From CAWEEP01 sp963808125 (lineage in GTDB: Bacteria; Chloroflexota; Dormibacteria; Aeolococcales; Aeolococcaceae), in the NCBI GenBank assembly GCA_963808125.1, contig CAWEEP010000071.1:26205-90204 (forward strand): a stretch of 64,000 nucleotides of DNA, given 5' to 3'. Under the pieces are notes generated by a model. It searched no databases, was not told the origin of the DNA, and saw only the letters and a program-made list of their open reading frames with translations. Position numbers and translations under genes: made by a program. Numbering within the stretch: the stretch's first letter is position 1; every line of letters starts with the position of its first letter. Of the stretch, positions 8,536 to 17,138 are shown one piece after another.

Positions 8536-9543
8536 CTACAGCAGGGCGCCGATCTTCTGGACGAGGTCGACGACCCGGCAGCTGTAGCCCCACTCGTTGT
8601 CATACCAGGCGAGCACCTTGAAGTGCCGCTCGCCGACCGCCATCGTGGACAGCAGGTCCACGACGGTGGAGCGTGGCTCGTGCAGGAAGTCGGCCGACAC
8701 CAGCGGCTCGTCGGTGACACCGAGGATGCCCTTGAGCGATCCCTCGGCGGCGGCGCGGAAGGCGGCGTTCACCTCGTCGACGGTCGCCGCCTTGCTGAGC
8801 ACGACGGTGAGGTCCACCAGGGAGACGTCCGGCACCGGGACGCGCAGCGCCATGCCGTGGAACTTGCCCTTCAGCTCGGGAAGCACCAGGGCCACCGCCT
8901 TGGCGGCGCCGCTGGTGGTGGGGATGATCGCCTGCGCCGCCGCCCGCGCCCGCCTCAGGTCGCTGTGGGGCGCGTCCAGGATCACCTGGTCGTTGGTGTA
9001 GGCATGCACCGTGGTCATCAGAGCGGTCTCGATGCCGAAGGTGTCGTTGAGCACCTTGGCCACCGGGGCCAGGCAGTTGGTGGTGCAGGAAGCGTTGCTG
9101 ACGATGTGGTGCTTGGCCGGGTCGTACATGCTGTCGTTGACGCCGAGGACGATGGTGATGTCCTCGTTCTTGGCCGGGGCCGAGATGATCACCTTCTTGG
9201 CGCCCGCGTCGATGTGCGCCTTGGCCTTGGTGGCGTCGGTGAACCGGCCGGTGGACTCGACGACGATGTCCACGCCCAACTCGCCCCAGGGGAGGTTGGC
9301 GGGGTCGCGCTCAGCGAGGACCTTGACCCGCTTGCCGTCGATCACGATGGTGTCGCCGTCGACCGCGACCGTGCCGGGGAAGTGCCCGAGGATGGTGTCG
9401 TACTTGAGCAGGTGCGCCAGCGTCTTGGGGGTGGTGATGTCGTTGACGGCGATGAGATCGAGGTCGACCCCCTGCTGCTTGGCCGCCCGCACGATGTTGC
9501 GCCCGATCCTGCCGAAACCGTTGATGCCGACCTTGACAGCCAT
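8536..9543 (-). CDS. gap: Glyceraldehyde-3-phosphate dehydrogenase, type I
   Basis: This is a NAD(P)-dependent glycolytic dehydrogenase of 335 residues. The Rossmann motif GINGFGRIGRN opens the protein. The catalytic Cys is at residue 153 in SNASCTTNCLAP, the partner His is in TVHAYTNDQ, and the C-terminal WYDNEWGYSCRVVD is intact. It has a strong ribosome site (GAGGAG) 5-6 bases before ATG. It opens the gap-pgk-tpiA-gpmI set. The 77-bp gap behind whiA is short enough for co-transcription with whiA, though an internal promoter is possible. Confidence 0.97.
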   Translation of the reverse strand: MAVKVGINGFGRIGRNIVRAAKQQGVDLDLIAVNDITTPKTLAHLLKYDTILGHFPGTVAVDGDTIVIDGKRVKVLAERDPANLPWGELGVDIVVESTGRFTDATKAKAHIDAGAKKVIISAPAKNEDITIVLGVNDSMYDPAKHHIVSNASCTTNCLAPVAKVLNDTFGIETALMTTVHAYTNDQVILDAPHSDLRRARAAAQAIIPTTSGAAKAVALVLPELKGKFHGMALRVPVPDVSLVDLTVVLSKAATVDEVNAAFRAAAEGSLKGILGVTDEPLVSADFLHEPRSTVVDLLSTMAVGERHFKVLAWYDNEWGYSCRVVDLVQKIGALL

Positions 9544-9620
9544 GAAAACTCCTCAGGGTTGTAGGGGCGGAAGCCCAGGGGAGGGTACCAACTGAGCCAT
9601 CCTCCACGTCGTCCATCCCA

Positions 9621-10532
9621 TCATGGCGCAGTCGTTTGGCGATCGCCAGGGCCGTCTGGCCGGAGCTCGCGGTCCAGAGGTCCCGGGGCCCTCCGGGAGC
9701 CGCCCTCGTCGCCGTCGCCGTCGCCGGCGGCGGCGACGAGGCGGTGGAGGCGACCGGCCATCGCCGAGCGGCTGCAGCCGGCGGCCACCGCCAGGTCATC
9801 CAGCGTGGCGCGGGGGCGGCGGCGGCGGAGACCGGCCGCCTCGCGCAGCGCCGGCGGGAGCGTTTCCCACCGCACTGCGTCCTCGCGGAGCCGGTCGATC
9901 GCCTCGAGCTGGCGGACGGCGGCCACCAGACTGCGCCGGAGGTTAGCTGTCTCCGCGTTGAGCCGCCGGTTCACCCCCGCCCGGAGATCGCGGACGACCC
10001 GGCCGCCCTCGAATTCGAGCCTCCCGCGGTGGGCGCCCATGGAGCTGAGCGCCACCGCCACCCCGTTGGCCGAGCGGACCGCCACGACGGGACGGCCGCG
10101 GCGGGTCAGCGGCGTGGCCTCGACCCCGAGCCGCGCCAGGTCCGCCACCGCCCCGGCCGCCGCCCCCTCGGAGGCGACCAGGAGCTCCATCTGAGGCGGG
10201 CCGTCGGCGCGCCCCATCGAACCCGCGGCGAGGAACAGCCCGCGGAGGCGGGAGCGGGCGCAGCAGAGAGTCGGGGACGACGGGCCGGGGTCGGCGGCGA
10301 CCCGGTAGCGGTGCCGCCGCGCCGTGACGAGCCTCTCCACCGACGCCGGGACGCCCTCGGCATGGAGGGCGGCCAGCGCCGCGCGCGCGGCGACCAGGCG
10401 CGTGGTGACCACGACCCCTCCCTCCCCGCCCCGGCGCATGCCCTCGATGAGGGCCCCGCGGCAGCAGCGCAGCGGCGGGGTGTGCGGCGCCAGCTCGGCG
10501 ACGACCCGCTCGGTGAAGGTGGGGCCCCGCAT
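9621..10532 (-). CDS. whiA: DNA-binding protein WhiA
   Basis: WhiA combines an N-terminal LAGLIDADG-like fold (catalytically dead in the family) with a C-terminal helix-turn-helix. It regulates sporulation-septation in streptomycetes and division in other bacteria. Visible landmarks are CCRGALIEGMRRGG, the domain core SRLRGLFLAAGSM, the linker NRRLNAETANLRR and the HTH segment LDDLAVAAGCSRSAMAGRLH. Length is near the family norm (~300). It follows rapZ by 26 bp. The usual rapZ-yvcK-whiA trio lacks yvcK here. Confidence 0.9.
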   Translation of the reverse strand: MRGPTFTERVVAELAPHTPPLRCCRGALIEGMRRGGEGGVVVTTRLVAARAALAALHAEGVPASVERLVTARRHRYRVAADPGPSSPTLCCARSRLRGLFLAAGSMGRADGPPQMELLVASEGAAAGAVADLARLGVEATPLTRRGRPVVAVRSANGVAVALSSMGAHRGRLEFEGGRVVRDLRAGVNRRLNAETANLRRSLVAAVRQLEAIDRLREDAVRWETLPPALREAAGLRRRRPRATLDDLAVAAGCSRSAMAGRLHRLVAAAGDGDGDEGGSRRAPGPLDRELRPDGPGDRQTTAP

Positions 10533-10558
10533 GTCTCAACCCGGCACGGCCGCGCCGG

Positions 10559-11398
10559 TCAGCGCGGGTCGGGGCGGCCGACGTCCCGGTGGCGGACCTC
10601 GACCGCGACGCCTTCCGTGCGCAGCCGGGCCGCCAGCTCCTCGGCGACGACCACCGACCGGTGGCGGCCGCCGGTGCAGCCGACGGCGACGTGGAGGTGG
10701 CGGCGGCCGTGCTCCGCGTACTGCTCCAGGGTCCAGGTCAGCAGCTCGCTGAGACGGCCGCACAGATCGCGGCAACGCGGGTCATCGAGCACGTGGTCCC
10801 GTATCGCGGCGTCCAGCCCGGTGAGCGGGCGCAGGTCCGGGACCCAGAACGGGTTGCGCAGGAAGCGGACGTCGATCACCCAGTCGGCCTCGTCCTGGAT
10901 GCCGAACTTGAAACCGAAGGAGGAGACGGTGAGGCGCAGCGGCGCTTCGGCGCCCGCCGGCAGCACCAGGTCGACGACGCGGCATCCCAGGTCGGCGGGG
11001 TCGAGATCCCCCGTGTCGATGACCGTGTCGGCGGCGGCACGCAGTGCGACGAGCAGTTCGCGCTCCCGGCGGATCGCGGCCAGGGGTGCCCCGGCGGCGG
11101 CGCAGGGATGGGGCAGCGTGCTCTCCCCCTGCCGTCTGGCCAGCACCCGGGAGGGGGCGGTCAGGAAGAGGACGCGGACGCCCGGGGGCGGCACCAGTTC
11201 GGCCACCAACTCGCCCTGACGGGCGTCCACGAGGGCCACCGCCGCTCGCCGCCGCGGCAGCCGCGCCCAATCGGATACCAGGTCACACCGCAGGTTGTCG
11301 GTGACCTCGGCCCCGGCCCGCTCCAGCGCTGCCCGCGCCGTGGCCCTGCCGGCGCCGCTCATCCCACTGAGGATCCATGCGGTGGGCTCCGAGGTCAT
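10559..11398 (-). CDS. rapZ: RapZ/YvcJ family nucleotide-binding protein with degenerate P-loop
   Basis: RapZ family proteins have an N-terminal P-loop domain and a C-terminal phosphofructokinase-like RNA- or GlcN6P-sensing domain. The C-terminal domain is textbook: VSSFGFKFGI, WVIDVRFLRNPFWVPDLRPLTG and VGCTGGRHRSV. The N-terminal Walker A reads GMSGAGRAT where the family has GxSGAGKST, so the key Lys is Arg and the next Ser is Ala. The usual NLP motif reads NLRCDL. ATP binding by the first domain is therefore doubtful. Length (279 residues) is normal. The glmS gene in this window is a possible functional link, since RapZ tunes GlmS in enterobacteria, but regulation here is unknown. Confidence 0.85.
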   Translation of the reverse strand: MTSEPTAWILSGMSGAGRATARAALERAGAEVTDNLRCDLVSDWARLPRRRAAVALVDARQGELVAELVPPPGVRVLFLTAPSRVLARRQGESTLPHPCAAAGAPLAAIRRERELLVALRAAADTVIDTGDLDPADLGCRVVDLVLPAGAEAPLRLTVSSFGFKFGIQDEADWVIDVRFLRNPFWVPDLRPLTGLDAAIRDHVLDDPRCRDLCGRLSELLTWTLEQYAEHGRRHLHVAVGCTGGRHRSVVVAEELAARLRTEGVAVEVRHRDVGRPDPR

Positions 11399-11445
11399 CT
11401 CGCCGCGATTGTACGGAGCCGGGAGGTCGCGGGCCGGGCCGGTGA

Positions 11446-13488
11446 CTACAGCAGCTCCTTGAGGCTGCGGGCGACGGCGGCAGGGACGACCTCGGTCAGC
11501 TCCTCCAGGCTCGCCGCGCCGATGGCGTCGACGCTGCCGAAGCGGCGCAGCAGGGCCCGCTTGCGGACCGGTCCCAGGCCGGGCACCGAGTCCAGGCGAG
11601 AGCGCAGCGCCGACTTGGCGCGCCGGGCGCGATGGCGGGTGATGGCGAAGCGGTGGGCCTCGTCGCGGACCCGCTGGACGAGGAACAGCGTCGGCGTATC
11701 CCTGGGGATGACGATGGGGTCGGGCGACTGAGGCCGGAACAGCTCCTCGTTGCGCTTGGCCAGCCCGAAGACGGCGACGTCGCCGAGGCCCGCCTCGACG
11801 AGCACGGCGTGGGCGGCGCTCAGCTGGCCCTTGCCGCCGTCGATGAGAACGAGGTCGGGCAGCGCGGCGAAGCTGTCCTCCGTCGAGGCGGCCCGGCGCC
11901 TGCCCCTCTCTGCGCCGGCGGGTCGCGCCTCCTCCCCGTTGGCGCCGTCGGGATCGTCGACCGGGATGTCGCCGCCGGCGAGCTCGCCGGCGAGCTCCCC
12001 TCTCGCCTGCAGGTGGCGCGCGAACCGCCGCCGCAGCGTCTCCCCCATCGACGCGAAGTCGTCGGCGCCCTCGACGGTCTTGATGCCGAGGTGGCGGTAG
12101 TGGTCGGGTCTGGGCCGCCCATCCTCGAACACGACCATGGAGCCCACCGAGTTGGTGCCCATGGTGTTGCTGATGTCGTAGCACTCGATGCGCCGCGGCG
12201 GCTCCTCCAGGTCGAGCCGGGTGGCGAGGTCGCTGAGCAGCGACTCCGTCTTCTCCGCGTCGAAGTCCTCGACGACGCGGCGCTGGCGCAGAGCGGCGAG
12301 CGCCGTCTCCCGGGCCCGCTCCACCAGGCGGCGCAGCTCGCCCCGCTGGGGGGTGCGGATCTCCACCGGGCCGCCGCGCTCACCGGAGAGGAAGTCGGCG
12401 ATGTCGGAGGCGTCCTCGGGCGGATCGGAAGTGAGGATGACCCTGGGCACCTGGGGGGCGCTGCCGTACAGCTGGGGGATGAAGGCGCCCAGGCATTCGG
12501 CCGGGGAACGGTCACCGATGCCTTCGACCTCGTGCGTCTCCATGCCGATGACGCGGCCGCCACGAACGGTGAGCACCGCCGCCATGCCCCGGCCCGCCTC
12601 GATGACGATGGCCACGGCGTCATGGTCGCCGCGGCGCCCGCTGAGCACGTCCTGACGTTCGGAGATGCGCTCGATGGCGCGCAGGCGGTCGCGGAAGCGG
12701 GCGGCCAGCTCGTAGTCGAGCTGCACCGCGGCGGCGTCCATCTGCCGCCGCATGTCGTCGCTCAGGACCTTGCTGCGGCCCTCCATGAACATCTCCACCT
12801 GCTCCAGCAGCCGGGCGTAGGCGGCCTCGTCGATGCGCCCCTCGCAGGGGCCGCTGCAGCGTTTGATGTGGTAGTCCAGACAGACGCGCCCTCGTCGAAA
12901 GAGCTCGTCGCTGCAGGTGCGGAAGGGGAAGATGGTGCGCAGCGCGCGCACCGTGCCGCGCAGTGACTGGGCGCTGGTGTAGGGGCCGAAGTAGCGGGCG
13001 CCGTCGCGCTGCACCCGGCGCGTGTAATAGGGGCGGGGGAAGAGCGTCGCCCGCTTCCCCGCCTCGCCCCGCGGCGCGCGCAGCTTCTCGCGCGCCGTTC
13101 CGGGAGCGAAGGTGCCGGGAGAGCCCGGGGTCGGCACCTTCAGGTAGAGATAGTTTTTGTCATCTTTGAGACGAACGTTGTGGCGCGGGCGGTGGCGCTT
13201 GATGAGGGTGTTCTCCAGGATCAGCGCCTCGCGCGGGCTGGCGCAGGCGATGACCTCGAAGTCGAAGACCCTCTCCACCAACTGCCGGGTGCGCTCAGGC
13301 AGGCTGGGGATGCCCGTGAAGTAGGAGCGCAGGCGGTTCTGCAGGACGGCCGCCTTGCCGACGTAGGCGACCTTCCCGGCCAGGTCGCGCATGACGTAGA
13401 CGCCCGGTCCCTGCGGGGCGGCGCGGAGCCGCTCGCGGAGCAGGTCAGGGTTGTCGATCAGCCGCGCCGCGCGGACCGTGGTGGCCAC
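11446..13488 (-). CDS. uvrC: Excinuclease ABC subunit C
   Basis: UvrC makes the two incisions in nucleotide-excision repair. The 680-residue protein begins with a GIY-YIG nuclease domain (PGVYVMRDLAGKVAYVGKA), followed by the Cys-rich region (CSGPCEGRIDE), a UVR motif around residues 245-275 that contacts UvrB, the RNase H-like 5'-nuclease domain (ECYDISNTMGTNSVGSMVVF and LVLIDGGKGQLSA) and a C-terminal helix-hairpin-helix (LDSVPGLGPVRKRALLRRFG). An acidic/basic insertion between the nuclease halves (around residues 500-535, about 30-35 residues) is lineage-specific. It is the second gene of the minus-strand run, 62 bp after ligA. Confidence 0.96.
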   Translation of the reverse strand: MATTVRAARLIDNPDLLRERLRAAPQGPGVYVMRDLAGKVAYVGKAAVLQNRLRSYFTGIPSLPERTRQLVERVFDFEVIACASPREALILENTLIKRHRPRHNVRLKDDKNYLYLKVPTPGSPGTFAPGTAREKLRAPRGEAGKRATLFPRPYYTRRVQRDGARYFGPYTSAQSLRGTVRALRTIFPFRTCSDELFRRGRVCLDYHIKRCSGPCEGRIDEAAYARLLEQVEMFMEGRSKVLSDDMRRQMDAAAVQLDYELAARFRDRLRAIERISERQDVLSGRRGDHDAVAIVIEAGRGMAAVLTVRGGRVIGMETHEVEGIGDRSPAECLGAFIPQLYGSAPQVPRVILTSDPPEDASDIADFLSGERGGPVEIRTPQRGELRRLVERARETALAALRQRRVVEDFDAEKTESLLSDLATRLDLEEPPRRIECYDISNTMGTNSVGSMVVFEDGRPRPDHYRHLGIKTVEGADDFASMGETLRRRFARHLQARGELAGELAGGDIPVDDPDGANGEEARPAGAERGRRRAASTEDSFAALPDLVLIDGGKGQLSAAHAVLVEAGLGDVAVFGLAKRNEELFRPQSPDPIVIPRDTPTLFLVQRVRDEAHRFAITRHRARRAKSALRSRLDSVPGLGPVRKRALLRRFGSVDAIGAASLEELTEVVPAAVARSLKELL

Positions 13489-13550
13489 CGGCTCACTCTA
13501 CCGCCGCCCCCGGCGTCCAGGACCGGAGTGCAGGTGGAGACGGCTCCGCG

Positions 13551-15668
13551 TCAGTCGCGTCCGGGGTCGATCATCTCGCGAATCGAGAGCCCTTCCAGCC
13601 GGGTCCCCTGGCCGGCATCCCTGATGGCGTCTGCGACCGATCCGGGGGCCAATGCCTCCGCCGCCTCGAGCTCCTGGAGGAAGGCGGCCTCGTCGATGAC
13701 GCGGACACCGAGCCGCTGCGCCGTCTCCAGCTTGCTGCCGGCCCCGGGGCCGGCGACGACGACGGCCGTCTTGCGGCTGACACTGGATCCCGGGTTGCCG
13801 CCGACGCGGCGGATGCGCTCCTCGGCCTCCGGGCGTGTCATCGCCTCCAGGGAACCGGTGAGCACCCAGGTCTGACCCGACCACGGCCCCTCCCCCACCA
13901 GGACGCCCTCGGCGACGACGCCGGCGCCGGCCAGCCGGCGCAGCAGCAGTCGCGCCTCGTCGCTGCGGAACCACGTGGCGATGGCGGAGGCGACCGTCGG
14001 CCCGACGCCCGCGACCTGCGTCAGGTCGTCCTCGCCGGCCTCGGTCAGCCGCTCCAGGGAGCCGAAGTGGGTGGCGAGGTCGGCCGCCGTGCGCTCGCCG
14101 ACCTGGGGCACGCCGAGGGCGTTGACGAGACGGTGCAGGGGAACTTGCTTGCGCGCAGCGATGCTCCGCAGCAGGTTGTCGGCCGAGCGGTCGGCGAAGC
14201 CCTCCAGGGTCAGCAGCTGCTCGCGCGTCACGGCGAAGAGATCGGCGGCGTCAGCGACGTAGCCCGCCTCGATGAGGGCCTCGACGATGGCCGGGCCCAG
14301 TCCCTCGATGTTGAGGGCCGACCGGCCGGCGAAATGGGTCAGCCGCTCCCGCCGCTGCGCCGGGCAGAGGGGATTGAGACAGCGCCGCGCCACCTCCCCC
14401 TCCTGGCGCACCAGGGTGGAGCCGCAGTCGGGGCATCCCAGGGGGAAAGTCCAGGCCACGGCCCCGGCGGGACGCTTCTCAAGGACGACCCGGACGATCT
14501 CGGGAATGACGTCGCCGGCCTTGTGCAGCACCACCGTGTCGCCGATGCGGATGTCCTTGCGCGCGACCTCGTCCTCGTTGTGGAGGGTGCAGCGGCGCAC
14601 CACGCTGCCGGCGACCCGCACCGGCTCCAGAAATGCGACCGGCGTGCACGTCCCCGTGCGGCCCACGTTGACACCGATGTCGAGCACCGTCGTCTCCCGC
14701 TCCTCGGGCGGGAACTTGTAGGCGATGGCCCAGCGGGGCGAGCGCGAGACGGCGCCCAGCTCCACCTGGTCGGCGACGGAGTTGACCTTGATGACGACAC
14801 CGTCGGTCTCGTAGTCGAGCTGGTGGCGCTCCTCCCTCCAGCCCTCCAGGTAGGCGGTGATCTCGTCGCCCCCGACGAGGCGGGCGTGCGGGTTGACGCG
14901 GAAGCCGAGGCGGCCGAGCAGGTCCAGGACCGCGGTCTGAGAGCGGGCCGGGCCGGGCGGGTCGAGGTGGTACATGAAGGTCTGCAGGCCACGGCCGGCG
15001 GTGACGGAGGGGTCGAGTTGGCGAACCGCCCCGGCCGCTGCGTTGCGGGGGTTGGCGTAGTTGGCCTTGCCCTGGTCCTCCAGCCGCTGGTTGAGGGCGG
15101 CGAAGCTCGGCTTCGGCATGTACACCTCGCCGCGGACCTCGAACTCGGAGGGCATGTCGTCGTCGACCGGGTGGAGGCGCATGGGCACAGAGCGAATGGT
15201 GCGCACGTTGGCGGTGACGTCCTCGCCCTCCACCCCGTCGCCGCGTGTGGCGCCGCGGACCAGCTCGCCGTCCCGGTAGGTGAGCGAGACGGCGAGACCG
15301 TCGATCTTCAGCTCGCAGACGAAGCTGTCCACTCCCGGGACGAAGCGCTGGACCCGCTTTCGGAAGGCATCGACCTCGTCGGCCGAGAAGGCGTTGGCCA
15401 GGGAGAGCATCGGGGTGCGATGGACCCACTTGACGAAGGCCGCCGAGGGCGCTCCCCCGACGCGCTGGGTGGGGGAATCCGGCGTCTGCAGCTCCGGGTA
15501 GCACTCCTCCAGCTCGACCAGTTCGCGGAAGAGGCGGTCGTACTCGGCGTCGGTGATCTCCGGCCGGTCGAGGACGTGGTACAGGCGGCTGTGATGCCCG
15601 ACCCGGGCGCGGAGGTCGGCGGCGAGCCGGCGGGCCGGCTCGGGCGTGGTCAGCGGACTGTCGGTCAT
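13551..15668 (-). CDS. ligA: NAD-dependent DNA ligase
   Basis: LigA seals nicks using NAD+. Domains run in order: an Ia domain with the NAD-binding tyrosines (RLYHVLDRPEITDAEYD), adenylation domain with the nucleophilic Lys121 in CELKIDGLAVSL, OB fold, a four-Cys zinc finger (CPDCGS...CLNPLCPAQ), helix-hairpin-helix repeats and a C-terminal BRCT domain (GQTWVLTGSLEAMTRPEAEE). About 35 residues follow the BRCT domain, an unusual short tail. The ATG start is clean. It diverges from the O-methyltransferase gene across 74 bp, which should hold both promoters. Confidence 0.97.
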   Translation of the reverse strand: MTDSPLTTPEPARRLAADLRARVGHHSRLYHVLDRPEITDAEYDRLFRELVELEECYPELQTPDSPTQRVGGAPSAAFVKWVHRTPMLSLANAFSADEVDAFRKRVQRFVPGVDSFVCELKIDGLAVSLTYRDGELVRGATRGDGVEGEDVTANVRTIRSVPMRLHPVDDDMPSEFEVRGEVYMPKPSFAALNQRLEDQGKANYANPRNAAAGAVRQLDPSVTAGRGLQTFMYHLDPPGPARSQTAVLDLLGRLGFRVNPHARLVGGDEITAYLEGWREERHQLDYETDGVVIKVNSVADQVELGAVSRSPRWAIAYKFPPEERETTVLDIGVNVGRTGTCTPVAFLEPVRVAGSVVRRCTLHNEDEVARKDIRIGDTVVLHKAGDVIPEIVRVVLEKRPAGAVAWTFPLGCPDCGSTLVRQEGEVARRCLNPLCPAQRRERLTHFAGRSALNIEGLGPAIVEALIEAGYVADAADLFAVTREQLLTLEGFADRSADNLLRSIAARKQVPLHRLVNALGVPQVGERTAADLATHFGSLERLTEAGEDDLTQVAGVGPTVASAIATWFRSDEARLLLRRLAGAGVVAEGVLVGEGPWSGQTWVLTGSLEAMTRPEAEERIRRVGGNPGSSVSRKTAVVVAGPGAGSKLETAQRLGVRVIDEAAFLQELEAAEALAPGSVADAIRDAGQGTRLEGLSIREMIDPGRD

Positions 15669-15742
15669 GGTTTCGCGTCACCCCGTGGAGGTCGGCAGCC
15701 GATTATCGTCGCACCGAACCCGCCGCGCGGCGGGGGGGCGCT

Positions 15743-16414
15743 ATGGTGGAGGCGATGGCACGTGCCTCGGCCTTCCTCGACCCGCTCCTCAACCGCTACC
15801 TGGCGGAGCACGTCCGGCCCGCCGATCCCCTGCTCGGCGAGCTGGTCACCGAGACCGAGCGGGTGGCGCCGGGGATGGACCTGTCGATCAGCCCCGACGA
15901 GGGCGCCCTGCTCCGGGTCCTGGTGCGCCTCTCCGGCGCCCGCTCAGCCGTCGAACTGGGAACCTTCACCGGGTACTCCTCGATCTGCATCGCCCAGGGA
16001 CTCCCGATGGACGGACGTCTGCTCTGCTGCGACGTCAGCGCCGAGTGGACCGCCGTGGCGCGGCGCTTCTGGGAGAGGGCCGGCCTTCGCGACCGCATCG
16101 AGCTGCGCCTGGCGCCGGCGCTGGAGACGCTGGCCGCGCTGCCCCGCGAGCCCCTCTTCGACTTCGCCTTCGTCGACGCCGTCAAGGACGAGTACGTCGA
16201 CTACTACGAGGCGCTCGTGCCCCGGCTGACCCCGCGCGGGATCATCGCCGTCGACAACGTGCTGCGGCGAGGGCAGGTCGCGAGCGCTGCGGCGCCCGAC
16301 GAGCGAACCACCGTCATCCGCCGCTTCAACGACCACGTGCGGGACGACCCGAGGACGGACTCCCTCATCGTCCCCATCGGCGACGGCCTGAGCCTGATCA
16401 CCCTGGCGGCCTGA
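15743..16414 (+). CDS. Class I SAM-dependent O-methyltransferase (COMT/CCoAOMT type)
   Basis: The 223-residue protein has the small Mg-dependent catechol/caffeoyl-CoA O-methyltransferase fold. SAM-binding motif I is VELGTFTGYSSICIA, the acidic motif II lies in RLLCCDVS, and the metal-binding stretch FDFAFVDAVKDEYVDYYE is followed by GGIIAVDNVL-like sequence (RGIIAVDNVLRRG). The substrate cannot be told from sequence; relatives methylate catechols, flavonoids or antibiotic intermediates. An internal ATG at 15755 (MARASAFLDP) is an equally plausible start. Confidence 0.88.
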   Translation: MVEAMARASAFLDPLLNRYLAEHVRPADPLLGELVTETERVAPGMDLSISPDEGALLRVLVRLSGARSAVELGTFTGYSSICIAQGLPMDGRLLCCDVSAEWTAVARRFWERAGLRDRIELRLAPALETLAALPREPLFDFAFVDAVKDEYVDYYEALVPRLTPRGIIAVDNVLRRGQVASAAAPDERTTVIRRFNDHVRDDPRTDSLIVPIGDGLSLITLAA

Positions 16415-16734
16415 GGCAACTCAGGGGCGGCGGTCGCCACCGGGACCGGCGTCGCGGTCGGCGCCCGTAACGTGGCAGGGTGCTGAAGTAGGGTCCCTGC
16501 GCCTGCCGACCGCCGAGTCGGCCCAGTGCTAGGGAAGGTGCCACAGGCCGCAAACTCGCGATCGCAGGCGCCGGGAACCAGGCATTCAACTCTCCCCCGA
16601 CGCCGGGCGATGGGGGTAGCGCGAGGCGCCGTGAGTGGCAGCCAATAGCCTCATCGCGCGCTGGGCGCGGCCACGTTCTACGACCGGCCGAAACCGGACG
16701 ACCAGCGGGGCGGTCTAGGCCGCCCCCGCCTCCC
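16415..16734. other. Gene-free stretch between convergent genes
   Basis: I see no coding sequence with recognisable content here. The only clear structure is the hairpin at 16707-16726 that closes the lipoprotein gene on the minus strand. Confidence 0.5.
16707..16726 (-). terminator. Hairpin downstream of the small lipoprotein gene
   Basis: GGGGCGG (16707-16713) pairs perfectly with CCGCCCC (16720-16726) around loop TCTAGG, beginning 8 bases past the stop of the minus-strand lipoprotein gene. No T tract follows, as is common for terminators in high-GC bacteria. Confidence 0.4.
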
Positions 16735-17127
16735 TTACTTCGACGGCGCCGGACTGGTTTGGCAGTTCCACCCGTAACCTGCCGCCACACGTGCCGCAGC
16801 ACTAGGGCTGACCTGTGCCCCGATCGCGTCGAACTCCGCCACCAGTGCGGGTTGCAAGGACTGGGTCTGAGACTTGCTGATAGTGGGTCCGCGTGCGGCA
16901 ACGTCGCCGCTCAGGGTCTCACTCCCGCCTGCTACCGTTAGCCCAGCCGCTCGCCGGTCCGACCCGTAAACGATCGTGATCACACCAACACCGGTTTGAG
17001 TGCATTGCAGCTGCACTTGAGCTGCTGGCACCGAAGATGCCGCTCCGCATGACGTCATTACGATGATGGCTGGCAACATCAGGGCGGCAACCGCTACGCG
17101 CCTATTGGTGCGGTCCATTGCCTTCAT
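16735..17127 (-). CDS. Small lipoprotein of unknown function
   Basis: This 130-residue protein has an N-terminal signal (VAVAALMLPAIIVMTSCG) ending in a lipobox-like MTSC, so it is probably diacylated at Cys and anchored on the outer face of the membrane. The mature part is short and polar with one further Cys pair (LQCTQ and GWNCQ) that could form a disulfide. No known domain is recognised. The start is set by AGAGGTGA placed 5-6 bases before ATG; an upstream in-frame ATG has no ribosome site. It follows the secreted protein at 17139 by 11 bp, so the two are likely one transcript. Confidence 0.65.
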   Translation of the reverse strand: MKAMDRTNRRVAVAALMLPAIIVMTSCGAASSVPAAQVQLQCTQTGVGVITIVYGSDRRAAGLTVAGGSETLSGDVAARGPTISKSQTQSLQPALVAEFDAIGAQVSPSAAARVAAGYGWNCQTSPAPSK

Positions 17128-17138
17128 CCGGTCACCTC

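Noticed and set aside
14067..16229. Plus-strand frame of 720 codons opposite ligA that runs into the methyltransferase region
   Set aside because: The ligase on the minus strand is complete, and the O-methyltransferase lies in another frame.
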